A DNA stretch of 64,000 nucleotides, taken from the NCBI GenBank assembly GCA_947652605.1, contig OX393579.1:42538970-42602969 (forward strand), written 5' to 3'. Both the position numbers and the translations under genes were made by a program. Under the pieces are notes generated by a model. It was given only the letters and a program-made list of their open reading frames with translations, was not told the origin of the DNA and did no database searches. The DNA comes from Elmis aenea (Eukaryota; Arthropoda; Insecta; Coleoptera; Elmidae). Below are positions 45,703-55,250 of this stretch, in pieces (positions within the stretch are counted from its first letter, which is position 1; each line of letters starts with the position of its first letter).

Positions 45703-46955
45703 CAGGGTAGATAAAAATCATGTTTTTTTTTTAAAAATCAAAAAAATCGATTTATTTGATTTAAATCAGATTTTTTTGATTTAAATCAAATTTTTTTGAT
45801 TTAAATCAAATGTACCATATTATCGAATTTAGTGACATATTTACATGCTATTTCTGTTTTGTGCTAATATATTTAATAATCAATATATTAAATTCATTGG
45901 TGAATTTTTGTCAAAATGAAAAATTAAATATAATGATTAAGAATTTTGAAAAAATCAGTGCTAAATGGTGATGTTCAATTAATTATATACAGGGTGAGTC
46001 ATTAGTGCGGGATCGGTCGATTGTGGCTAAACGGCTTGAGATATGAAGTTGATTCAAATGCTATTTTATACAGTTTTTTCTAAACAACACAATAAAAATA
46101 TTTTCAAATATACAGGGTGAGTCACCTTTCTGGAACTAATAGCAACTTTTATATTTCAAAGACAACACCCAATTTTTTATTTAATATTTTTGACCGCCTT
46201 AATTTTAGCTTTGCATCAATATAAAATACTACAGGTTTTTATACGGCGTTGTAAAAAAAAAAAAAAATTCTAAATTATTCAAGGTTTTAAGTCTTTATTT
46301 AAAAAATTCTCCTGAAGTTATTTTGAAATACAGAGTTGTAATTTGGTATGGACAAGCAGAAAAATATTCTCTGTTCGCTCGATATGAAAAAATTTGAATC
46401 ACACATACAGGGGTGTTTATAAATAGGTGGCAACTTCCATGATTTTCAAAAGCTCGTAACTCGAATTTTTTCAAACACAAACCCCTGTATTTTTTAATGT
46501 CATCGAATTTGTCTCTAAAAGAACTTCATATTTTGTTAAGTATGTCCTATACTTAAAACTCATACTTTTCGAGATATTCGACATTTTTCTTCAAATCGTT
46601 ATTGAAGCAATTAGAGTGCCGTGAAAATCGAAAAAACTGACTGTTCACTTCGCTAAAGTCAAAAACTTGTCATTTATTTTTTGAATTATTGCATTTCCAC
46701 AATGAATATTACTTTACAAGAGCAAATTGATATGGTTTGTTCACCATTTCGTGTATTTAATTACTAATAGTAATACAATTTTGTTTTATTATAAATTAAT
46801 ATTATATTGTACTCATATAATCTGTGATTTAAAATAATAATTTTTTTTAAAAAATCACTTGATTTAAATCAATGATTTTTTTTAAAAAATCACTTGATTT
46901 AAATCATGATTTAAATCGTGATTTAAATCAATTGATTTAAATCTGCTCAACCCTG
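45703..46955. mobile_element. hAT-type element with ATGATTTAAATC subterminal repeats, perfect target duplication
   Basis: CAGGGTAGATAAAAATCA at 45703 is mirrored, less perfectly, by TTTAAATCTGCTCAACCCTG ending at 46955. Arrays of GATTTAAATCA and TTTTTTTAAAAAATCA lie just inside both ends (45730-45810 and 46840-46940). CTTCAGAA flanks exactly (45695-45702 and 46956-46963). Mariner-type arms are nested from 45988. No transposase was recognised. Confidence 0.9.
45988..46500. mobile_element. Nested TACAGGGTGAGTCA arms inside the hAT element
   Basis: TACAGGGTGAGTCATTAGTG at 45988 and TACAGGGTGAGTCACCTTTC near 46112 are two direct copies of a terminus like that at 44478. A pair TACAGGGGTGTT near 46405 and AACCCCTGTA near 46489 faces inward. 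The boundaries of individual insertions could not be resolved. Confidence 0.5.
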
Positions 46956-46963
46956 CTTCAGAA

Positions 46964-47456
46964 GCAACTACTCCATTATTTTAATTAAGAGTAAATTTTG
47001 GCGCGATTTTATCACAACAAATACTCCGTCTGGACCCTGCATTAACTGCAAGGTTTAAAGAATCAGTAGTAACGAGTGCTTTAAAGCGAAGTGGTAGTAG
47101 GTACACAATTCAATCAAATTGAAGGTTCAATAGAGCAAGTAAGGGAGAGCATAAGTGAATCTGCTGAAACTTCGACACGAAGACGAATTCAGTAATTTAG
47201 GATTCAACAATCATCGTTAAGAAAAATTTTGCAAGATTTGCAGCTCTTCCATGAAAAATTTAATTGAGAAAGAAGTAGCACACCTAAAGAGTCCTTAGAC
47301 CACCAGCACTTACAAAATTTAGTTAACAATCAGAGAGTGACTTTTGGACCACCAGTATTACGTTCTATATTGCTAATATTTGCAGTTTCGCGTAGCATAC
47401 ATTACGGTGCAGTTATATTTTTTCTCTTTTTATGCGTTTATTGAACCATAGATAAA
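46964..47456 (+). pseudogene. Mariner transposase fragment, second helix-turn-helix region
   Basis: The frame 47121-47268 encodes EGSIEQVRESISESAETSTRRRIQ, a TAA, then FRIQQSSLRKILQDLQLF. This is the second helix-turn-helix of DUF4817-type mariner transposases (V-R-x-S-I-x-x-N-P-x-x-S-T-R-R, then I-x-x-x-S-x-x-x-I-L). It is interrupted by one stop. Flanking sequence is degraded. The fragment lies directly before foldback G, whose loop holds a different copy of the same protein region. Confidence 0.55.
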
Positions 47457-49326
47457 TAATGGGTGATTGATTGAGACCGGGCATTAAAAATATATGAGGA
47501 ATGAAAAAGGGTATGGATCTGAAATTTTGGTTATGACCATATTGGCATCTGATCTGTTTATTGAAAATATTTTCAAGATGGCGACACTTCCGCAAATATC
47601 GGAAGTTGGCGTCTACTTTTTTATTTCAAATACAATGGTCTATTTTTTAGTGCATTTTTGGATTCAAAACGTTATTTTAGAGGGACTTTTATTAGCATTC
47701 CCTATACCTAAGTGCAGTCATTTTTTAGATTTTTGGACTTTTTTGAAAATTTTTTGATTTTCACCGTGATGCTTAATATTATCTAACATGGCCATTTTTA
47801 AAGAAAAAACGCTTAAATTTAGACCATGCCTAGAAGAAACCTTGGACTACATCCTGGAATTTTTGCAATCGATGAATTACTTACAGGGTGTCCAAAATTT
47901 AATTTTCTTTTAATACAACTTCAGACCACTAAAACTCGTTTTTTTCAATTACAATGCCCAAACTTTTTTTTCATTTTCTAATGCAAAATTACATTCTGCA
48001 TCAACCTGTATTAGCGTTTCCTATACCTATCTGCAACAGTTTTCGAGTTTTTAAGAATTTAAGAGAAATTGCAACATTTTTTAATAGTAAGCCTTGAAAA
48101 TGACAGCAAATGCCAATATTAATAACTGTAAACCACTTTTATTGCGTTTGTCTGAAGCATCCATGAAAATATATAATCAAGAGTATTCAAACACGAATAT
48201 TTTGAACTTATTTTATATTCATGAAGAATGTAACAAGATTATTGAAAGAACTTGCCGCGTGTTCAGTGAGAGTTATCCTTATTTGACTGTAATGACCAGA
48301 CAGAAATTTTAATGAATAGAATTAATTTTTTTTCAATTTAGAAGAGTGAAATCTGCTTGTATTCGAACTAAGCGTGTGACAAATGGTGAAACTAACAAAG
48401 TTAACATCCTGAGATATTTTAATGACCATCCTCAGCGATCAATTCGATTGGTAGCGCAAGACTCGGGTTTAACATACTATGCTGTACAAGCTACATTAAA
48501 AATACACAACTATTCGTTCACACTTTCAATAATCTTCTGAATTTGTTCAAGAATGTAAAATAAATTCAAAATATCCGTGTTTGAATACTCTTGATAATCC
48601 ATTTTCATGGATACTTCAGACAAACGCGATAAAAAAGGTTGACGGTTATTAAGTATTGGCATTTGTTGTCATTTCCAAGGCCTACTATTTAAAAATGTTG
48701 CAATTTCTCTTAACTTTATCAAAAATTCTTAATAACTCGAAAATTGTTGCAGATAGGTATAGGAAACGCTAACACAGATTGATGCAGAATGTAATTTTGC
48801 ATTAGAAAATGAAAAAAAAGTTTGGGCATTGTATTTGAAAAAAACGAGTTTTGGTGGTCTGAAGTTGTATTAAAAGAAAATTAAATTTTGGACACCCTGT
48901 AAGTAATGCATCCATTGCATGAATTCCAGAATGCACTCCAAGGTTTCTTCTAAGCATGGTCTAAATTTAAGCGTTTTTTCTTCAAAAATGGCGGGGTTAA
49001 ATAATATTAAGCATCACGATGAAAATCTAAAAATTTTCAAAAAAGTCCAAAAATCTCAAAAATGGCTGCACTTAGGTATAGGGAATGCTAATAAAAGTCC
49101 CTCTAAAATAACGTTTTGAATCCAAATACGCAATAAAAAATAGACCATTGTATTTGAAATAAGAAAGTAGACGTCAACTTCCGGTATTTCCGGAAGTGTC
49201 GCCATATTGAAAATATTTTCATTAAACAGATCAGATGCCATTATGGTCATAACCAAAATTTCAGATCCATACCCTTTTTCATTCTTCATATATTTTTAAG
49301 TACCGGTCTCAATCAATCACCCTGTG
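47457..49326. mobile_element. Foldback element G, carrying the 5' half of a mariner transposase
   Basis: TAATGGGTGATTGATTGAGA at 47457 (a decayed TACAGGGTG) is mirrored by TCAATCAATCACCCTGTG ending at 49326. The arms run to about 48262 and from about 48508, leaving a loop of ~245 bp. A second terminus-like pair, TACAGGGTGTCC near 47883 and GGACACCCTGTA near 48891, lies inside. The transposase N-terminal region begins in the left arm and runs through the loop. Frames 47494-47757 (+) and 49056-49289 (-) are the two arms of one sequence, not genes. Confidence 0.8.
48094..48540 (+). pseudogene. DUF4817-type mariner transposase, N-terminal DNA-binding half
   Basis: One frame covers 48094-48540 with stops at 48310-48315. 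The first part holds EYSNTNILNLFYIHEECNK and then FSESYPYLTVMTRQKF, matching the first helix-turn-helix, in which a Y-G-E-C-x-x-N turn precedes an aromatic Y-P segment. After the stops it resumes with RRVK, then TNKVNILRYFNDHPQRSIR, then QDSGLTYYAVQATL, matching the second helix-turn-helix (N-I-L-x-Y-F-x-x-H-P-x-x-S-x-R). The catalytic half is absent. A pyrimidine run ending TTTTTTTTCAATTTAG stands directly before the resumed frame and looks like a splice acceptor, but no donor was found. The start lies in the left arm, so it is duplicated in reverse on the right. Confidence 0.7.
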
Positions 49327-49425
49327 TTGGATTGGACAATGCAAAAGCTGTGCAATAGTCGAGTCATTTTTGACAGGTTTAAAATATGACTGATGATGAT
49401 AATCTACTGTTTGTACAAACTATAA

Positions 49426-50395
49426 TATAGAGGTTGAGAGAAAGTCCCGCAACGGTCAATTATCTAAGTTATTTTCAAACCTTGTTTTTTGAAATTTGGT
49501 GTAAATATATGGTCCAAAACAAAGAAGTTATTGATGATGTTTTCAATTTTTTTGCATTTCCGGTTTAGCACAAAATGACCCTAATTTTTTTTATGGAACA
49601 CTATATTTTTACATTTTCGGATGAAGAATAAAAAACTACATTTGGAAACATTATTATCAAGGAATTTATTTCAAAATAAAATAAATAAAAAAACAATACT
49701 CTTGATGATGTTTCTAAATGTATTTTTTTTATTCTGCATCCGAAAATGTAAAAATATACAAGGTATTTTTTTTTGTTTAAATAAGTTGGGATCGTTTCCT
49801 GCTAAACCAGAAATGCAAAAATCAAAAATAATGAAAATATCATCAATAAGTTCTTTGTTTTCAACCGTATGTCCAAGCCAAATTATAAATAAATATACTT
49901 GATAACTACACTCATATGTTAAATTCTCCATAATGACGTCACGTTTTGTCGTTATGACAGCGGATAAAAAAGGTACCTAACTAAATATCCACTTGCATTT
50001 TTGCATGTAACTTTTGTTACCATGCAACCGACTTATTTGATTGTAAGTAAGTAAAAGATTTTGACGTTTTGTCAGTTATTATTTGAAGGTTATAATTTAT
50101 TCGTGCAGTTATCGTACCGAATTACACTCGAGCTTTCTTTTTATCCTGGACAAATTTGCTTTTACTAAACTCAAGTTCGGTTGCAAGGCAAATCTTGACT
50201 CGACAACTGTCAACGATAAAACAACTCGTCCTACGGACTCGTTGTTTTATCAGACAGTTTTGTCTCGTCGATTTTCCTAGCAACCAAACTTTCGTAGCAA
50301 CGCAAGTTTGTCCGGCTAAAAAAAAAGCTCTAGTGTAATTACCCCCGAAAATAACTAAGATAATCAACCGTTCTGGAACTTTCTCCCAACCCTGT
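49426..50395. mobile_element. Foldback element J, with a second palindromic MITE inside
   Basis: TATAGAGGTTGAGAGAAAGT at 49426 is mirrored by ACTTTCTCCCAACCCTGTA ending at 50395, with pairing through TTATCTAAGTTATTTTC. An inner palindrome spans about 49500-49880: CATTTTCGGATG near 49612 faces CATCCGAAAATG near 49738. The right side holds a further hairpin element at 50121-50340, so the halves are unequal. Frames at 49621-49931 lie in the arms. Confidence 0.65.
50121..50340. mobile_element. 220-bp palindromic MITE (AATTACACT...AGTGTAATT)
   Basis: TTACACTCGAGCTT at 50122 is mirrored by AGCTCTAGTGTAA ending at 50338. The pairing runs nearly to the centre, where AACAACTCGTCC faces GGACTCGTTGTT across three bases near 50232. 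Overlapping frames on both strands (50083-50367) result from the symmetry. The transcript would form a long hairpin. Confidence 0.7.
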
Positions 50396-51028
50396 AACCA
50401 TAAAATTGTATTCTAAGGTTAGTAGTTTGACGATTAATCAGTTCTCATTAAGTTTAATTCTGCCAATAGATGGATTAAATTAAAGAAAAAGTTTTGTGTT
50501 CAACTGTTACCTGTTAGCTGCTGATATACGAAGAAAAACATTGAAAAAAAAACATTTTGATCGATAGGTCCTAGATATACGAAAAAATGTCATAAAATAT
50601 TAAAACAAAAATTAAATAACTAAATACACTTTTATTAAATACAATTAAATTCTAGTGCTCTTAAATTATAATGTAGGTAATTATATAAAAGTTATTTCAT
50701 TTTAAAGTAACAACCTATTTTTTGTATCTAAGATTTCAAATATTTTTCTTATCGCTGAAGAAACTAAAAAACTTAAATTCAAATTGAGTCACAATGAACA
50801 CATTTTATGAGTGAATTAATCATATAAGCAAAGAATCATATGTGAAAGCCAAAAAAGGCCTATTAATCGGTAATCCTCCGATAAGCTAAGGTTAATTTGC
50901 CAATTTGATTTTCGATGCATCTCTAGTTAATGGTAATTTTTGATGTTGTTTTTAGCCCATAATCATGGTTCTTCTGAAACACCCGCTTACGATAAAAAGT
51001 TTTAAAAAAAGCGTAAAATATTACTGTA
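50396..51028. other. AT-rich DNA, nothing recognised
   Basis: No feature seen. Confidence 0.5.
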
Positions 51029-52276
51029 TTAGGGTAAAACGGTGAAACACGCCCCACTTTAAAAAAAAAATCGTTACTGCAAAATGATAGCTTTATTCTA
51101 AACAAAAAATACATTTCTAATTAGTATAATGAGTGTACATTACGTAAATATAAAAAGTTTGTGAAAAGTAAACGCAGGAAAACAATAAACTTAATTTTTT
51201 GCACCACACAAGTGACATAAATCTTCATACGTTGTACACGTTTCGTGAAGCCATCGAGAACACGCTGTTCACTGTATCCAGTCTACTTTCGATTTCGTGG
51301 AGTAGTAGTAATCACCGCATTTGACGAAAATCTCTTCAGATTCATCTGAAACTTCCTCAGAAGAACTCAATACGAGTTCCTCTGAACTCTCAGATGACGT
51401 TGATTCAAAACGTTTAATACTTTTCATCTTTTTTTGGTGCGCGGGTTACATTAGCAACTTTAGTTTTCTTCCCTTCTCTTTTCGCACTGATGTTTTGCTT
51501 TTTCCCACATAAAATTTTACGTTTGCATCGGTTTTCTGGAGATGTCAACAGCGTAGCGGACTGTTTTCTTTTAGTAAGAATTGGTGGAATGACTGGAATC
51601 GGATTTGTTTGTGCAAGAAATTTTGAAGGGGTTTCTTCTTCAGAGGATTTTTTGCTAAAAGTAGTTGCAGATGGCTGTGGCCTTTTTGGTGGGGTTCTTT
51701 GCAGTCCTGATGGCCCAGGTTCATCTAATGGCACAGTAGTTGGGGATTATTGTTGTTCTCCACGATTTTTATTCCTATCGATGGGCACATCGTCACGTTT
51801 GGAAAAAGCAGTAGACCTGTTTGCCTCATTGGCGTCCGAAATTGAGAAAAAGTAATCTTAAAGCAAAAGGGGCATTTTACACTTTTATATCTGGGGCGTA
51901 ATTCCCAAACAGTGGTGAAAAACGCCCCACTGGTGTACCAAGACCATTGGGGCATTAATAAATAAATGCGTAATGTCATTTTAGAGGTTATGAAACAAGC
52001 TTTCCGAATTTATGTCGAAATTTGAACGATACTAATACACTTCATGCGAAATTGTTTTTTCAATAATTGAGACAGAAATAATACAACGTCCACTTGCCGT
52101 GAATTGCGAATTTTTTCGATTTTCAGCGGGAATCTAGTGAGGTGGTGGAGGTATACTAAACTCCTTAACTAACACTACCATTATGTGATACTAGTAGTGT
52201 CATCGATGATTAAACAACTAAACTACATAGGTGGGGCGTTTTTCCGGCTGGGGTGTATTACCACGTTTTACCCTAA
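51029..52276. mobile_element. pogo-like element with TTAGGGTAAAACG ends
   Basis: TTAGGGTAAAACGGTGAAAC at 51029 is mirrored by ACCACGTTTTACCCTAA ending at 52276, and CGCCCCAC-type blocks follow on both sides. GTA borders each end, so the exact target duplication is unclear. Inside, on the minus strand, is the C-terminal tail of a pogo/Tigger-type transposase. The catalytic domain is deleted, so this is an internal-deletion derivative. Confidence 0.65.
51191..51734 (-). pseudogene. pogo/Tigger-like transposase, C-terminal tail with zinc-finger-like end
   Basis: The minus frame starting at 51734 encodes MPLDEPGPSGLQRTPP and a long basic, proline- and serine-rich linker to 51414. After a one-base frameshift in an A-rich run near 51420 it continues with serine/glutamate-rich ESTSSESSEELVLSSSEE. 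It then reads CGDYYYSTKSKVDWIQ, a TGA, TACSRWLHETCTTYEDLCHLC, and a stop at 51191-51193. This is the C-x-x-Y...W-I-Q-C-x-x-C-x-x-W-x-H-x-x-C...C-x-x-C end found in many pogo-type transposases of insects. The TGA sits exactly where the first cysteine of W-I-Q-C is expected. At least two disabling changes are present. Confidence 0.65.
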
Positions 52277-52964
52277 GTATAAAATAAGTAAGTAAGAAGT
52301 TATTACATTTTTATTGGTAAAACTTTGTCAAATTTAATTATTTCCTAAGAATTTCTATTTGCAAATTACAAATAAACAAAACTTTTGTACAGCAAATGTT
52401 GCTACAAACTTTGTAATTGCAAATTTATTACACGGCCCAGATTTATTTCGATATTATTTAATTAATAACTATGAACGTAAGTGATACTTCCTCTAGGGAT
52501 TCGTAAGCTACATCCGATAAATTTATTAAATGGAATCCGTAGCTAATAAACTACATAATACAAAAAGGTCGAGTGGAGTGATATCAAAAGGTTCTGCACT
52601 CTTAATTCCTTAAGATGTTCGGAGCACATTGTGCTCCGCGAACAAGAATAAATGTTAATAATTTGTTTCTGGTTCACGGCATCGTGATAAAACGGCCGAA
52701 TATGTACGGAAGTCAGTCTACTACGTTACGATCGTTTTATCTTCTACTTTACTGTAGCTATTACTTGAGCGGATTTCTTTAACAAATCGCACATTGTATG
52801 TCCGAGACTCTTTTAAATTAATGTCCATCAGGCTCTTCGTTAAATGTCAACTTTTACACCACTCGTTAGGTTTTTATTACCTCAAACATGCAGCAATAAA
52901 AGCTGTTGGGAAAAACTAACATAATTAATTAGAATTTAAAAATCAGGGTTAAGTGTTGGTGATA
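52277..52964. other. AT-rich DNA, nothing recognised
   Basis: GTGCTCCGCGAAC near 52630 gives a short GC-richer patch without recognisable function. Confidence 0.45.
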
Positions 52965-53787
52965 TACAGGGTGCACTAGGACCCTGAGATTCTTCGATAG
53001 CTCCTTTATTAATGAAAATATCAAAACATGTTTAATACAAATATTGTGCGAACCTATTTTCTACATAACCTAAAATTATTTTCAAATATACAGGGTGTTT
53101 CGTTTGACCGGCACATAAAAAAATTTAATTTTTTTAAATAGAATACCCTGTATATTTTTACATTTTTGGATTCCTCTTAAAATTTACTTTAAAAAATGTA
53201 TTAGGTTATATGGGTTTTAAGTCAAGCGTTTTCGTAAAATTTACATTTTTATGAAATTTTTGAGCAAAACAGCACTTTCAATTTTTTTTAACATTAAAGT
53301 TATTTAAAAAAGCGGTAAAATTTTCTTTAAAATTGAGATTGACAATAGATTAATTAACACTTTGCGCTAGCTACATTTTAAAAATATTATACAGGGTGTT
53401 TTTTACGATTGGTCAAACTTGTGAAACTTTAAACGTCGATAAGTCATTTTTCTTAAATGCAACACCCTGTATATTTTTACATTTTCTTGTAGAGAATTTA
53501 ATTGTCTTTCGAAATTATTAAGCATGTCCTATACCTAAAGTTAATATTTTTCGAGCTATTTCGATTTTTATTAGTATTACTAAGGCAATTAAAATATTTT
53601 AAAGTCGGCCATGGACGTGTCGTAATTTTTCAAAGAATTTTTAAACAAAAGAATAAAAAGAGCTGCAACTTTAATTTTAGGCTAAAAATGTACCCCATTT
53701 TACCGAAATTTATCGTATAAATTGTTCAAGATTATGTCATTGTTCTACGCACAGCCGTAGACCTTGTCTGAAAAACTCTAGCTCCCT

Positions 53788-53997
53788 TTATAACATTTCG
53801 GAGGTTATACCATTAAAAGCAACACGAATCCTGTTCTGCACATCTTCGGCAGTTGTTGGGGGGTCTTGATACACCTGTTTTATGGGTCCCCACAAAAATA
53901 AATCTATAGGGGTAAGATCAGGTGACCTAGGTGGCCAGGAGATTGGTCTACCTCGCCCTATCCATCTATTAGGATATTCTGTGTTCGGCAACTGCAT
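53788..53997 (-). pseudogene. Mariner transposase third catalytic block, in the loop of foldback H
   Basis: The minus frame encodes RWIGRGRPISWPPRSPDL and then TPIDLFLWG. This is the R-S-P-D-L-T-P-x-D-F-F-L-W-G block that contains the last aspartate of the DDD triad, and it looks intact. It continues with a TTAEDVQNRIRVAFNGI helix into the left arm. The first two catalytic aspartates are absent. Length is 70 residues of an expected ~340. Its C-terminal continuation lies in the left arm, and an inverted second copy lies in the right arm. Confidence 0.85.
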
Positions 53998-54011
53998 TAC
54001 TTGCTGTGTTG

Positions 54012-54123
54012 TTTTTAATGGTATAATCCCCGAAATGTTATCAAGAGTGCTAGAGTCTTTGAGACAACATCTACGGCTGTGCGTAGAACATGAACAAGGA
54101 TATAATTTTAAACAATTTATAGG
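54012..54123 (+). pseudogene. Inverted second copy of the mariner transposase C-terminus
   Basis: In the frame ending at 54127 the plus strand encodes FNGIIPEMLSRVLESLRQHL, then LRLCVEHEQGYNF. This is the same C-terminal region that the left arm encodes on the minus strand. Two opposite-facing copies of one protein end joined by the loop show that the palindrome formed by inverted duplication of the 3' part of a mariner. Confidence 0.75.
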
Positions 54124-54969
54124 ATAATTTTCGGGGAAAAGGGATACATTATTGGACTAAAATTAAAGTTGGAGTTTTTTTTATTCTTTTGTTTAAAAAT
54201 TATTTGAAAAATTACGACTTACGTCCATGGCCGACTTTAAAATATTTTAATTGCCTTAGTAATACTAATAAAAATCGAAATAGCTCGAAAAATATTAACT
54301 TTAGGTATAGGACATGCTTAATAATTTCGAAAGACAATTAAATTCTCTACAAGAAAATGTAAAAATATACAGGGTGTTGAATTTAAGAAAAATGACTTAT
54401 CGACGTTTAAAGTTTCACAAGTTTGACCAAGCGTAAAAAACACCCTGTATAATATTTTTAAAATGTAGCTAGCGCAAAGTGTTAATTAATCTATTGTCAA
54501 TCTCAATTTTGAAGGAAATTTTACCGCTTTTTTAAATAACTTTAATGTTAAAAAAAATTGAAAGTGCTGTATTGCTCAAAAATTTCATAAAAATGTAAAT
54601 TTTACGAAAACGGTTGACAAGACCTATATAACCTAATACATTTTTTAAAGTAAATTTTAAGAGAAATCCAAAAATGTAAAAATATACAGGGTGGTCTATT
54701 TAAAAAAATTAAATTTTTTTATGTGCCGGTCAAACGAAACACCCTGTATATTTGAAAATAATTTTAGGTTATGTAGAAAATAGGTTCGCACAATATTTGT
54801 ATTAAACATTTTTTGATATTTTCATTAATAAAGGAGCTATCGAAGAATCTCAGGGTCGTGGTGCACCCTGTATTGTGCATACGCATGTAAGTACAAGGCT
54901 CGTACAACTCAAACAAATCTTACGCAAATAAAAAATCTAATTATAAAGATAATTAAATCAAGTCGCCAT

Positions 54970-55250
54970 GTAATTTAAGGCATGTGTCACCAAGCGATGG
55001 ATATCTTTTTCATTACATTTTGTGGCTGCTGTTCGAAAAATTCCCTCACAGCTGCGTCCGAATGGCCCTCTAACCCTTTTTTCGACGATACAAAGATATG
55101 GAAATCACATGGTGACGGATCTGGGCTATAGGGTTGATGCTCTAAAACAGTGTTTCTGAAACTTTCTATTCTGAGGACACCTTTCAAAATTAAGAACTTA
55201 CAGAGGACCCCAATGAATTGTTTTACAGACGATATTTCTGTTTTCAATTT
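54970..55250 (-). pseudogene. Mariner transposase C-terminal fragment, second lineage
   Basis: The minus frame 54987-55247 encodes VLEHQPYSPDPSPCDFHIF, the third catalytic block of the P-Y-S-P-D-L-S-P-C-D-F-H-x-F type, with the aspartate kept. Next are KKGLEGHSD and AVREFFEQQPQN. A shifted frame continues with a HRLV-like segment. This block type (C-D-F-H) differs from the W-P-P-R-S-P-D type in foldback H, so it is an independent relict. About 90 residues remain. It lies 100 bp outside H, and no terminal repeats were matched to it. Confidence 0.7.

Larger units (their letters stand above)
52965..54872. mobile_element. Foldback element H, carrying the 3' end of a mariner transposase
   Basis: TACAGGGTGCACTAGGACCC at 52965 is mirrored by the sequence ending GTGCACCCTGTA at 54872. 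The arms run to about 53818 and from about 54015, leaving a loop of only ~195 bp. Internal TACAGGGTG/CACCCTGTA motifs lie near 53091, 53150, 53391 and 53465, with mirror copies on the right. Outer arms are shared with foldback A. The inner ends of both arms encode the C-terminus of a mariner transposase in opposite orientations, and the loop holds one copy of its third catalytic block. Confidence 0.85.
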
